Assembly: GCA_030272585.1 (NCBI GenBank)
Contig: BSYQ01000009.1
Span: 434,001 to 498,000 of the forward strand
Source of the DNA: Bryopsis sp. KO-2023
Taxonomy: Eukaryota; Chlorophyta; Ulvophyceae; Bryopsidales; Bryopsidaceae
Length of the DNA: 64,000 bases
Direction: 5' to 3'
Positions 26,472 through 37,141 of this stretch are shown piece after piece. Below the pieces are notes generated by a model that saw only the letters and a program-made list of their open reading frames with translations, was not told where the DNA came from and ran no database searches. The translations under genes and the position numbers were made by a program. Numbering within the stretch: the stretch's first letter is position 1; each line of letters opens with the position of its first letter.

Positions 26472-29400
26472 ATGGCTTCGTGGGAGGGTATCGCCAAGTT
26501 GGTGTATGTCTTAATCCTTCTTCTGGCGCCAGCACACTGTCGTCCACGTGGGTTCCGTGTTGAATAGCTTCACGGTATTTTGGAGACTCCGTGTTCGCAT
26601 TTTTCGACTCTCTTCGGTGGACGTCTTGTGGAATGACAGGTTTTTTTTTCCTGTGTTAAACCTCTGTTTTTTTTTGGTTTGGTTTTCCGTCAGGGATCAA
26701 GGATTCTTTCATTGGGTGGAACGGAGCGACATACGATCCGAAAAACGTCTGGGACACCAAGGTGTCTGCTCTTTTCCAAATATATATAGATATATATTTT
26801 TTAATTTTTTTCTTTGGGTTCGAAACGTGGCATGAACCCATCCCTCATTTCCTTGTAGCAAAAAAAAAACAAAAGAACTTGGCTGTGTTCAGGTTCAAAA
26901 GGAATACTTTTTAAGAGAGCAACTGATTCATTGTTGGAATTTGTTCAATAAATTGTGTCATTGAATTTTCTTGGTGCGATAAATGTCCATAAGTGAAATT
27001 TGGAATTGGTTGTGTCCACAGGGTCCGAGCAGGGGTTCAAACAATAAATGGTGGGATAATGCTTCGAAAAGAAAACAAAAAATTTGAGTTTTGTTTGTCA
27101 GTTGCATACAATGTGCTTCTCTTTCGAAGTGGCTGAAGAGCACCCCCCCCTCCCAAAAATAGTAAAATCATAATTTAGAATGAAAAAAATGGTAATAATA
27201 ATATGAGCAAGAATGGAACTTACCATAAAAATATAAAAAAACCACCAGTTTATCCATGGCTGTAAAATATCAACAAATTCATTCTATCCTCGCTTTTCAA
27301 CTTGAAAAAAAAAAATCCTTCTTTGTTTTTATCAAGCATATATGAGAACAAAGCTTGGCTGAAATAAAATCAGAATTTCATTTTGAGGTTTATTTTTCCG
27401 AGGAGAAAACGAAAAAAGAAAAACTTTGATTGAAAGCACTTTGAAAAAAGAAGTAATTTTTTTTTTTAATCTTTTGCATATTAAACAGGATCGAACAGCT
27501 CTCGTGGAAACCTCGTGCTTTCTTGTACCATAACTTCTTATCGCCTGAAGAATGTGATCACATTGTTCATTTGGCAGCCCCCAAGGTAAAATAAAGAATG
27601 GATAATATGTAACAACGATAGGGGTTATCTCTTTTTCCACTTTTTTGGAAAAGAAATTGCTCACCCACTCTGGTGCAAGTGTGTTCAATTTAGTTTCCAG
27701 TCATAATATATTTCGCTCTCCATTCGAAAAAGGGAACGAAACCCAAAACAAAGTGCACTAGACCAAAAAAAATCTCTGTCTGTACATATATTCTTCTTAA
27801 TTGGATGAATTGTATCATGGCAATTGATTCAATAAAAGAATGGTAAGTTATGCTTAGTGGTTCGAGCGTGGAAATGAGGGATGTGAAAAAAATTCAATAT
27901 GGAACTAACAAACCAAATGTTCACTGATCGTGAATCCAGGTACATATGTCATTTTCATTTTTCACTTTTTTTAATGTCTTTTCGCAGTCATCGATGACTT
28001 AGCGCTTGTTGTGTTGCTCCGTTTTTTCATAGTTTTGTTTCATTGTGATTTTTTTTCCCTTTTTTGGTTTTCTCTTCAACCTAGATGAAGAGATCGACTG
28101 TAGTGGGCGTTCAGAACGAGAATGCTATCGATAACATCCGAACAAGCTACGGGACTTTCCTCAGGTGTACTTCGGCGGCTGCCCCGAAAATTAAGTCGAT
28201 TCAGAAAAAAAAAGTGAAATAAATCGCAAACATTTCATTGCTTTTCAATCACGATTCAGTCATGTCCAATGTGGATATGATAAAGTTGATTAAAGCCAAA
28301 TGCTGAAAGAGATATGGGGGCAATTTTAGATAGAAGAGGTCTGTGGGTGTTTCAGCTCGGTGAGCCTGTGGTTTTTTTTTCCTTTCAATTCCAGACGGCT
28401 TCAGGATGATGTAACGACGACAGTGGAAGAGCGGGTGGCGAATTGGACTCAGTTGCCACTCAGCCATCAGGAAGACATGCAAGTGCTGCGATATGGAATC
28501 AGCCAAAAATACGGAGCCCATCAGGATGTGCTGGACGAAGGGTCCAAAAGATATGCCACTATTCTGATGTATTTGAATGGTGAGCTTCCTATACACTGGG
28601 AAAAAACCTTGTGATTTGAAATCCTTCGTTTCTTGTGGCCGACGCTATAAAAAACACCTACTCGCGTTTAAGAAAGATCGGTTGTTTTTTCAAATGTAAG
28701 AATATATGAATATTCGTGAATCGTGGCCTTAGTCCATTTTGGGAATTTCCAATGTCGAGCATTGTTTCCCTTGACGCTTTCTTTCTCGTCCGCTTTTTTA
28801 CTCAGATTCACTTTTGTTCATTTAGATTGCCCAGGGGGTGGAGAAACCGCATTTCCAGAGGGTAGCGAGTGGACAAACCCTGTGCTGGGGGAAAGGTATG
28901 GGCCCTGGTCTGAATGTGCAGAGGGCCATGTTGCTGCCAAGCCAAAAAAAGTAAGTAGAATCTGAACGTAAAACACGCACCGTAGTTTTTTCGAATACTT
29001 TGTCCCGACGTATTTTAATGCTGGATGTGGGGTGCTTTCTCACTTCGTATTCACTTCTGGGGTGAAAAGATGCGAAAATCTAAGTCAATGAACTTCCTTC
29101 CACTTGTTGTTTGGAATCCGAATTCCTGGAGGAAAAACTGTCACTCTAGCCAGTCCTGATTGTATTCAAAGGGGCGAAGAATTCTACACAGGAATTGTGG
29201 ATGAGAGGGGGATGTGGTTTCTCAGGGGGATGCTCTGTTATTTTTCTCGTTGTTTCCTGATGGAACTACGGGCGATCCAGCCTCGACCCATACAGGATGC
29301 CCGATTTTGGAGGGGGTGAAATGGACTGCCACAAAATGGGTACATGTGGGACCCTTTCGCCGTAAGTGATCGTTTGATTAACTCTCGAAACGATCGCGTA

Positions 29401-29903
29401 ATCATATCTGGCTGCTGAATGGGTGTCTTTTTTTGCTGAGTCATACTCTGAATTATCTTTGTTTTCTTCCCCCAGCCGAGTTTTTGGGGGTGGAGCCGGT
29501 TGGGGAGCAGGATCGCGATCCTGGATTCTGTGAGGATTTTGAGGAGACATGCACAGACTGGGCAAAAGCTGGAGAATGCGAGCGAAACCCAGAATATATG
29601 GTCAGTATAATTCGCTGTTTAATATCAAGTTTGCATCTTGCCAAGAAATGTTGGTGCTTGTGTGGATGTGTGTGTGTGTGTGTTTCTCGTCTTCTTTAGA
29701 CTGTGATTCATTGGAGCATTCCATACGTTTTTTCTATGTTTTGGGGTTTTTTGCTGTGTCAGATTGGGGAAGGGAGTCAAGACGGTGGAGCTTGCCGCTT
29801 GGCATGTGGAACTTGCGAGCCTTGCAAGAACAAGAAAGACAAGTGTTACAATGAAAACCGACTGCAAGCAGGCTACTTGTCGCTAGAAGATCTGGAGAAA
29901 TAG
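26472..29903 (+). CDS. ER prolyl 4-hydroxylase with C-terminal ShKT domain
   Basis: Nine or so exons: 26472-26558 (weak GTTGAA donor, uncertain), 26694-26761, 27489-27585, 28085-28164, about 28395-28579, 28828-28949, 29220-29360, 29476-29598 and 29762-29903. The N-terminus is a signal peptide ([20 protein letters not shown]). The catalytic domain runs from [19 protein letters not shown] through [20 protein letters not shown] (HxD iron ligands), ATILMYLND and [13 protein letters not shown] to STHTGCP. The distal His is followed exactly ten residues later by the 2-oxoglutarate Lys, in [10 protein letters not shown] ShKT module follows: [17 protein letters not shown], then [11 protein letters not shown]. 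The enzyme hydroxylates peptidyl proline in secreted wall or matrix glycoproteins. Plant and green-algal P4Hs often carry this ShKT tail. All catalytic residues are present. Confidence 0.9.
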
Positions 29904-30340
29904 CAATGTGCGCGTACATACCTCTATCCGATTTTGCCGGTATTCACTCCAAGTGAGTGAAGGTCTGGTGTGGTGATCAGCTGTCTGTAGTTCTGTCATA
30001 AATTTCAAATTTTTTTGAAAATATTTTTCGATATGAATGCAAGGATTTGGGGGGGGGAGGGGGGGGGGGTTGGGTTCAAAGAGTGGTTCGGATGCTGGAT
30101 TTTGAAAATGCTGATTTTCTTAGAAAAGATGAAATGGGAAAAGAACTAATACTAAAAAGAGCCAGTCTACTGGGTTCATGTCTGTCATATTATCATGGGA
30201 GGTACCTCATTCTTGTCTTGGGTACCTTTTTGCAATCGTGGGTTGCACGAGGTCAAGAAACACAATTCACGTTTTGGCTGATTCTTCTTCTTTCTTTCTT
30301 TGAGAGGCTCCCGGCCTAATGCAACATCTTGGACTCTTTC
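29904..30340. other. Intergenic with G-rich tract
   Basis: Spacer after the P4H stop. A G-rich tract occurs at about 30049-30070. The small open frame at 30047-30319 has no domain. No convincing gene. Confidence 0.5.
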
Positions 30341-30811
30341 ACTGCCCCCCAAAAAATTCCCACAAATCACGTTCGTCCTCCATCTGCGCTTCCTTGAGAA
30401 TCAAACACAGCGTGTTCGCCCCCGAGCTGACCTTGACAATCGTATCCTCTTTCCGTCGACCCCCTAGAGTCTGAAGTGTCCCTGAAGCTGCAAGCAAGAT
30501 CATAGGAATCCAGTAAAAAAGATTATAGGCGTTTTTGAATACGGCCCAATTCCAATTCCAAACCCAATTCCTCGTAAGTCATCTAACTTTCCGCATCCAG
30601 CGAGAAATCGAGGAAAGTTCAACCGCAAGCTGTGTTGCGCTTCTCCGCCGACAGAAGTCCCATTCGAAATTGCGGGCAGCGAAGCAATCGATCCATCGGA
30701 AAATCGTCCGTCGCTGCATTCATCCATGCGTGGAAAATCAGGGGAGTGGTGAAGGGCAGGACCCGAAGTGGAGTTGCAGACACGAAAATGCGCAAGGAAA
30801 AACGCGCCATT
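30341..30811 (-). CDS. Possible small two-exon gene, unknown
   Basis: Tentative. A minus-strand ATG near 30811 opens a frame (MARFSLRIFVSATPLR) that resembles a basic, hydrophobic mitochondrial or plastid presequence. A good acceptor (CTTGCTTGCAG, about 30493) begins a second open exon that reads TIVKVSSGANTLCLILKEA and ends EFFGGQ then TGA near 30341. The two join in frame only with a weak GTTGAAC donor. The first-exon region is GC-rich like other gene starts here and is divergent from the TLC gene. An alternative frame of the second exon is also open. No family is recognised. Reality of this gene is uncertain. Confidence 0.28.
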
Positions 30812-30957
30812 GTGAGAGTTCGATGGGCTGGCAGATGCGTTGCTGTCATTTCGTCGCTGAAAAAGACAACGTCCTCGCGTGCGAACCCCCTCCCGCATTT
30901 TGGCGCTGTTTTCTCGTCGCCGTGGTCGTCGCGGTCGCAAAATAACTACCAACCCAA

Positions 30958-33693
30958 ATGACGGAGGCCGACGTGGGCTACGCATACGCAGCAGGTCGGT
31001 GCGCTCCAGGAAAACTTTGTTCGTCGGTCGTGTTTCGCACGGAGGATCTAGTAGTCGTCGTCAATTCACTCTGGTGGTTCGGAAATTCGCAGCCTTCGCT
31101 TCGTGGGCGGCGTCGCTCGTGCTTTTCTTCTCGTCGAGATTGCTTTCGCCACTGTTGTTTAAACAATATGCGTCGCTGGACTATCGTGGCCGAAGGGATT
31201 GGGACGGGCGGTGAGTGTACAGCTCGCATCTTTTCCCTGGGTCTGCGTTCGCTGGATAGGAGTGTGTGAAAACACAGTACTTTGGTGTGTTTTCTTTACT
31301 GAAGGTACCACTCGACCGTTCACGCGGTGGTTATAACCATATTGGGCGCAGCATGCGTGATCGAATTTTCCCAACAAGAGGCAAGTGAATTTGAAATCTG
31401 TCCACTAGAAAAATTGAGTTATCTTAAATTTCAGATGAGATACTGTAACAGGACACTGCTGTTGAATGATTAGATCAACTCGCACTAGGGAGGAGCAACT
31501 GCATCACGAACCTCAAGATTCAATGAAATGTTTTGGAATTTGAACTGGGGGATTTCTCCATGCAAAACGAATCAAAATGAAGCAAAAACCCATGGGTTGC
31601 AGCCCCTACCTTATAAAACACAACCAGAAGTTTTTCATGGAATTCATACAAGAGCTCCTCCGGATGTCCGGATGTACATGCATGGATGCATTATTGATTG
31701 ACCCTTGAATCAAAATTCAACAGGTTAACGTTATGCATTGGACAACTCGGGCAAGCAATGTGGGCTTGGGAATTTCGCTTGGGTACTTCATCGCAGACGT
31801 GTTTCTCATTTTAAAGTATAAGGTAATTGCTTTATTCTTTTTCCTTCATACAAACGCTGGACTTTTCTTCTCATGAGAAAACAATTTTAATACGAATGTA
31901 ATCAAGCATCAAGTAATGCATGTTGTTGATCAGAAATGCTGCGGAAAAAAAGTTGCCAAAAACTGCTCGCCTGGAATGACGATTTTTTTTTGGAATGTTT
32001 TTGAACAGATAGGGGACCGTGTCATGATTATACATCATGTTGCATGCAGTGTTTGTTTAGTGGCAGGAATTCTGGTGGAAGGTTGCCATTTTTATGCTCT
32101 TTTTGCATTGCTGGCGGAATGCACCACACCTTCCATCAACCTGAGATGGTTGCTGGATGCAGCGGTAGGGCCTTTTCATGTTATGAAAACTTGTTGGCGA
32201 CACATCGCTTTAATTTTTGCTTCTTTCAACTCCTTTGACAATATGGAGTTGTTGGGTATGGGGCAAGAAATATATTCTTCCAAAAAAAATAAAGAAAGAA
32301 TTTTCCAACACAAACGTAGAAAAGAGTGGGGAGGTGTGCAAAATAGTTGACTATCAGATTTGCATCTCTTACCTAGGATTTTGCATGTTTCGTATTTATG
32401 TGTGCGAATACTTTAGGGAGGAAGTCTTTTGATGATTGTAAGATTGTCGTCATGTTTTGTTTCTGTTTTTTTGCGACAGAAAATGAGAGGGGCCAAGATA
32501 TATTTCTACAATGGACTTGCTCTTCTTGCAAGGTAGGCTTTCATTTGGAAATTGGGAGGTCCACTGAGGAAATAAACTTTTCCCTTGATGGTTTTTCGTT
32601 TGTTTCGTCAAAATCTATTGGACGCAAAAATGATGCGGATCAATAGATTTGTGAGTGTGTCTGTGAATTTCAACTTTTTTTTTGAAATTGAAATTATTTT
32701 ACACTGGGCGAAAAGGCCGAGAGCAGCCCATTCACAGAAATGTATTACAGGCTAAGTTTTTATTCACTCTGTGTGGCTTTTACACTGTGTGGTAATGTGC
32801 AGTCCCTCCACCACCCAAATAGATGATTTGGGCAATCTCTTTACTTTTGACTATTTTTTTGCAGCTGGTTTTTTGTCCGGGTTGTGTTCTTTCCGTATCT
32901 GTTCATTCACATATACCAGAATCGCGTGATTCTGGCAAAGGCACATCCATGGGTCATGCCATTAGGTGAGATATCCCTATTGAGAAAATCGGTGAAAGGA
33001 TGCCCTATTTCTTGTGCTTGTGGAGAAATTGAAAAAACAAATAGACAAATAAGTAAAGGTTATTTTCGTCACTTGATTTGACAAGAAAAAAGCAGCTAGG
33101 TGGGACTGAAGCCTTCTGCAAGGATTTTCCATTCTGTGAAAAGTTGCTGATGGATGATGATGGCTGTCGCAATTATCGTTGAATGGATGTGTGTTATAAT
33201 GTTTCTCGACTGCTTCCATCCTGTTTATTTTGATCAACATTTTCGAGACAGATTCTGAATATACATACAAATTTTCTCATTTGTAAAGAGAATGGCTTGC
33301 TGTTGTGATCCCTGCGCTTTTTTTTTTTTATTTAAAATTATTTAACCGAGAATGAACTGTGCACCCCGTCCACTATGCAAATGAGTGATATGGATCCATC
33401 ACTTCGTAGCCAGAATAACCTGAGTTCAAATTTCATTTGCTTCCTACCTCCCTTTCTGAATGATTCTTGTATGTGTGTGTGTGTGTTGGTTTTTGTGTGC
33501 AGCCCTGGGAGCGGGGGTTATTATATACCTGCTGAATTTAATGTGGTTTCAAAAAATCCTCAGAGGGGCTCTGAAGTTACTGTATCCACCGAAAAAGATG
33601 AAGAAAACGAATCAGGTAGTCGATTCAGTTGGAATTGATAGATTCAAAGTCGTGAAATTAAGGGCGAGGGGACATGTTGGAATAGTAGTATAG
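30958..33693 (+). CDS. TLC-domain membrane protein (TLCD4/TMEM56-like)
   Basis: Exons end or start at 31210, 31305-31380, 31724-about 31822, 32009-32164, 32480-32532, 32865-32965 and 33503-33693. The joined frame reads SRLLSPLLFKQYASLDYRG, YHSTVHAVVITILGAACVIE, LGISLGYFIADVFLILKYK, IGDRVMIIHHVACSVCLVAG, LLAECTTPSINLRWLLD, FYNGLALLASWFFVRVVFFP and a final hydrophobic helix plus Lys-rich tail. Multiple membrane helices, the W-x-S-TVHA start, the D in YFIADVF and the HH pair match TLC proteins of the TMEM56/TLCD group, which act in ER or plasma-membrane lipid handling. The 5' end is unresolved: the frame leading into exon 1 has no ATG, so 30958 is only the nearest ATG and is in a different frame. 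Confidence 0.75.
31381..31723 (+). other. Intron with GC-AG borders in the TLC gene
   Basis: The exon ending CAACAAGAG is followed by GCAAGTG rather than GT. The next exon (after TTCAACAG) continues the TLC domain only if the splice is made here, in phase 0. GC-AG introns are a known minor class of U2 introns. The rest of the donor (GCAAGT) matches the usual GC-donor consensus. Confidence 0.6.
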
Positions 33694-35411
33694 ACAAACA
33701 CCCGGGATTTGGACCATATACCTAATTGATTTTCTCCTTTCGTTCGGTGGATTTTAGTTTTCACCAACTCTTTGATGCTTTTGTCGTGAACTTATGTTCA
33801 TTTCATACGATAGGTTTCAGCAGTTTCATGTGTGTTTGTCACAGGTGAAGGAAGAGTGATTTGCTCAAGGGGAAAAAGAAAAAAAAGAAAAAAAGGTGGT
33901 ATGGGATTGTTGGATTTTGAAATTCTATGGCGTTTTATAATTCCTTGTAGGAAAAAACGAGAGGTTCTCGTTTTTTTTACCCTTTTTGTTATCGATATTT
34001 TTTTTTCAGTCGGAGTGTGCGCGAATTGTATGTTTTTGAAACACTGTATGTGTTTTTTTTAGCTGCAAGACTAGAACTTCCGTCAATCGGAGGCTGTAAA
34101 ACAGGAGATGATTGTATGAGGTTTTAGTCATTCCAAATTCTCAAAGTCTTTGGAGGGTTGATAATATTGGGGTTTTTTTCAAACCATAGTGGATTGTCAA
34201 AATCGCAGAACTGAGAAGGAAAGTCAAGAACATACATGCAGGAAACCTTAGCATAAACAATGCCCAGTTCAGCCCTGAACATACAGCTGCACATCTCCAT
34301 TGACCTAACTTCTTCAACCTGGCTGGAAGATGTTTCTGAAAATCAACTCAAAGCCCCATGGTATTACCAAAGAATAAGATGTTTCACATATTCTTTTTTC
34401 CAGAGGTGGTCACCCTGGACATACAGATGCGAAAACCTCATACAGGCATGAAACTGACACATGCAATTGGATCAGGTTTTGTTTTGGGGGGTAGCTTAGA
34501 TGTTCTTTCCTTTATTTTGTATCCTGGAAAGTGTTTCTTTTTAAGCTTGCCTTCCCTATCTACTTTCGAGATGATAAAGTCACCAAACACTGCTCACTCT
34601 AGTAGAGTATTTTAACTATTTATTGGTATTTGTTGAAACCCCTAGAATCACCATCCTGGATAGATGTTCTCTAATTCTAGCATATCTTCTCCCTGAGCGA
34701 CACTCTTTTTTCAATCGAATGCGCAATCAAAAACGGCTTTCAAAGATGAGGGTGATGCATGCTTTCAGTTGATTTCCTTCATTTTCATCTTCATTTACAC
34801 ACCAACAAAACCTGCAGGGACAAGGGAAAAATCCTGCAAAATATAAATGAAGTTTGCTGGTTTGTCAAAAAAAAACATGCTGTGAAACAAAAATTAGCAA
34901 AAAAACAAAGTCCACATCGTGCTCTTCCTTTCTTTTCTAAAGAGCTGTGAGGACAACAACCCCTGAACATACAATTCATCAACCCGATCTTTCTATTTCC
35001 CTGCAATCTGTTCATTTATTCCCTAGCTGATTGTGAAAAAAGGGTACAAGGGCAGAATACATATAATGGAACACATGATATCTTCCTTCCTATCGAACTG
35101 TTTACTAATACAGGATACAGACACAAATAAATTGGTTCTAAATTAGGCTCCCCTTGAAACTACTCAAAATCAAGGAGAGGCAGATCAAAATGAGAAGCTC
35201 ATTTTTGCTTCTCTTTTTGGGCCATCTCAATGCTCAGACAATATTTTTTCCTGGATAAAATACACCCCTCCCCTTCAAAAACAACAAGATCCCTCCCCCC
35301 CGATTTCTCTGGTATTTGTTTCCCGGATGCTTTTGCAGCCCCCTCAATTCTGGATTTTGGCACTGGCTGATAAATTTTTGTTCTTCCTTCCTTTTCATTT
35401 CCTCTCAGTTT
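33694..35411. other. Unassigned spacer, possible exon near 34401-34475 (+)
   Basis: About 1.7 kb between the TLC gene and the UBL/RING gene. A pyrimidine-rich acceptor at about 34400 is followed by a short open stretch (EVVTLDIQMRKPHTGM) and a possible donor near 34475, but no partner exons are recognisable. The rest is AT-rich with T and A runs. Confidence 0.3.
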
Positions 35412-36551
35412 TCACCCTTGCATCATGTCGGCGGAACTCGGCACATTTCCACGGCAAACAGGACACAATGCTCCACCAGTGGCCTCATTCTGCTGGCTTC
35501 CCACAGTGGTGTAAGCCTCCCAACAGGCTGCATGAAATGCATGATCACATGGGGACACAAACCTCTTGTCCTTCCCCAACACTCCATTGCAGAGCGAGCA
35601 GTTCTTTTGGAATGCTCTGGAGGGCCTCGCAGACAGCAACAGCCGTACCCATTGGACACTACCACCACCCCTACTGTCATCGAAATAGTGGTACTTGCCA
35701 GATGGAACCGATTGCCAGGGGCCTTCTACGCTCTCTGGGTTGTTGTTTACCATCTTTATCCCCGTGAAAGACCATTCACAATAGTGGAATCCACAAGTCG
35801 TCGGCTGGAACACCGTGCCACATTCTGGGCAGGCGCATTTGTTGATGATCACATCAAAAACGCCGTACCTCTTCTGGGCCCTTGTTCTTTCGATGTCGGC
35901 TGCAGCCGGACATTCTGAATGGACACATTTGCCCTCAAGCACAAGTCCAGGGTAGAGAACTCGCCATTTCGGGTAGTCAGGGGGAACAGAGTAAGTGTCA
36001 ATCTCAGTCATCAAATCATTCCTGGAAACATCCACAAAGAGTTTTGTGTATGGAGCAATGCTACCACCAGGCAACCTCATGGTGCACTCAATCCTGTCAT
36101 CCCTGTTCACCCCATAATGGGCCAGCTCACGATAATCTTCCATCTGGCGTCCTTTGAAAATCAAGCGCTGGGTGTTTGCTGGCACATGGAACTTCTCCAC
36201 TAAATCCTCCTTCAATTGACGGACAGTCTGATCAGGGACAACTCCCACATGGACTTCACTGCTCGCTCCGAACGTGACGAACACATAAAACATCTCTGCA
36301 GGCTTCAACACAACCACCCACGGAGGCTTCGACCTTCCGATCCCATGCATGTAGAAATCCAAATTCTTGTCCAACTCGCATTCCAACCCACTCCGCAACA
36401 CCCAGCTGACTTTCCGGTCGGTGACTTTCTGAAACCTATCCTTGATGGAGGCCCACTTCTCGAGTATCGACTCGTAGAACAGCTTGGCGTCCTTCGCTTT
36501 GACCTTGCCTTTCATCGAAGGCGTTACTAAGATCACATCCAGAGACGGCAT
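35412..36551 (-). CDS. Ubiquitin-like and RING-finger protein (probable E3 ligase)
   Basis: A single uninterrupted frame of 379 residues with an ATG at 36551. A ubiquitin-like fold spans roughly residues 86-162: VRQLKEDLVEKFHVPANTQR, LIFKGRQMEDYRELAHYGV, ECTMRLPGG. A middle Cys/His cluster (CACPECGTVFQPTTCGFHYC) looks like a small zinc-binding element. The C-terminal RING spans about residues 318-368: CSLC, then SPCDHAFHAAC, then CPVC. All eight metal ligands are visible. Ubiquitin-like plus RING architecture suggests an E3 ubiquitin ligase; substrate and specific family are unknown. The gene has no intron although nearly all neighbours are heavily split, which suggests a retrocopy or a lineage-specific intronless family. 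A decayed inverted copy of its 3' part lies at 40130-40393. Confidence 0.8.
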   Translation of the reverse strand: MPSLDVILVTPSMKGKVKAKDAKLFYESILEKWASIKDRFQKVTDRKVSWVLRSGLECELDKNLDFYMHGIGRSKPPWVVVLKPAEMFYVFVTFGASSEVHVGVVPDQTVRQLKEDLVEKFHVPANTQRLIFKGRQMEDYRELAHYGVNRDDRIECTMRLPGGSIAPYTKLFVDVSRNDLMTEIDTYSVPPDYPKWRVLYPGLVLEGKCVHSECPAAADIERTRAQKRYGVFDVIINKCACPECGTVFQPTTCGFHYCEWSFTGIKMVNNNPESVEGPWQSVPSGKYHYFDDSRGGGSVQWVRLLLSARPSRAFQKNCSLCNGVLGKDKRFVSPCDHAFHAACWEAYTTVGSQQNEATGGALCPVCRGNVPSSADMMQG

Positions 36552-37141
36552 GGTGGCGGCTCCTCGATCGCCGACGCCTTTCCTGAAATCACCAGCGTTT
36601 TGGCCCCCTTCGTAACAAAAAGGCTTCGAAACCTATAGGTTAGCTGTCACTCCCCGACAGTTCACCACCATTGGAGGACACGTGCACTCTGATAGCCCCG
36701 ACTGTCCCACTGTAGCCATGACCAATCGGATGCATGGAAATGCGATGAGCGTTGTGGATTTTAGAAAGCAGACATGGAAACCCCTTGAAGTGTTTAGGGG
36801 GTTGTTGTTCTGGAGGTGGAGGTGGAGGGGAGCCAATGAGTTTTCCTGAGCAAGCTCTCTCGTCAGCACTTCCTTCTTGCTCTAGGGATCAGCATTTCTT
36901 TTGTTGGAATCAATATACAATTATCTGTGGGACATCGTGCAGCAATAATACCCCAAGACGCTCCCCCTCCCAACAAATATTTAAAACCATTCCAACTCAA
37001 CAACCAGCCTTGATTGCATCACCAGATGCCATTCCTGACTTGAAAAAAAAAATCCCCACATTGGCACAAATTGGAGTTTTCTCGAAGCTCTTCCCAAGCT
37101 TTTGGTGACCCCAGGAAAACACAAGAAAAAACGAAGAGGAT
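36552..37141. other. Spacer upstream of the UBL/RING gene
   Basis: About 590 bases holding the 5' flank of the UBL/RING gene and the 3' flank of the phosphatase gene, both on the minus strand. The part next to the RING start (to about 36750) is GC-richer. No gene is seen. Confidence 0.45.

Noticed and set aside
29433..29903. ShKT segment of the prolyl hydroxylase as a toxin gene
   Set aside because: The ShK-type fold is a common Cys-rich module; here it is the C-terminal domain of an ER enzyme, continuous in frame with the catalytic domain.
35316..35918. 200-codon plus-strand frame over the UBL/RING gene
   Set aside because: Antisense shadow; the minus strand carries intact UBL and RING motifs.
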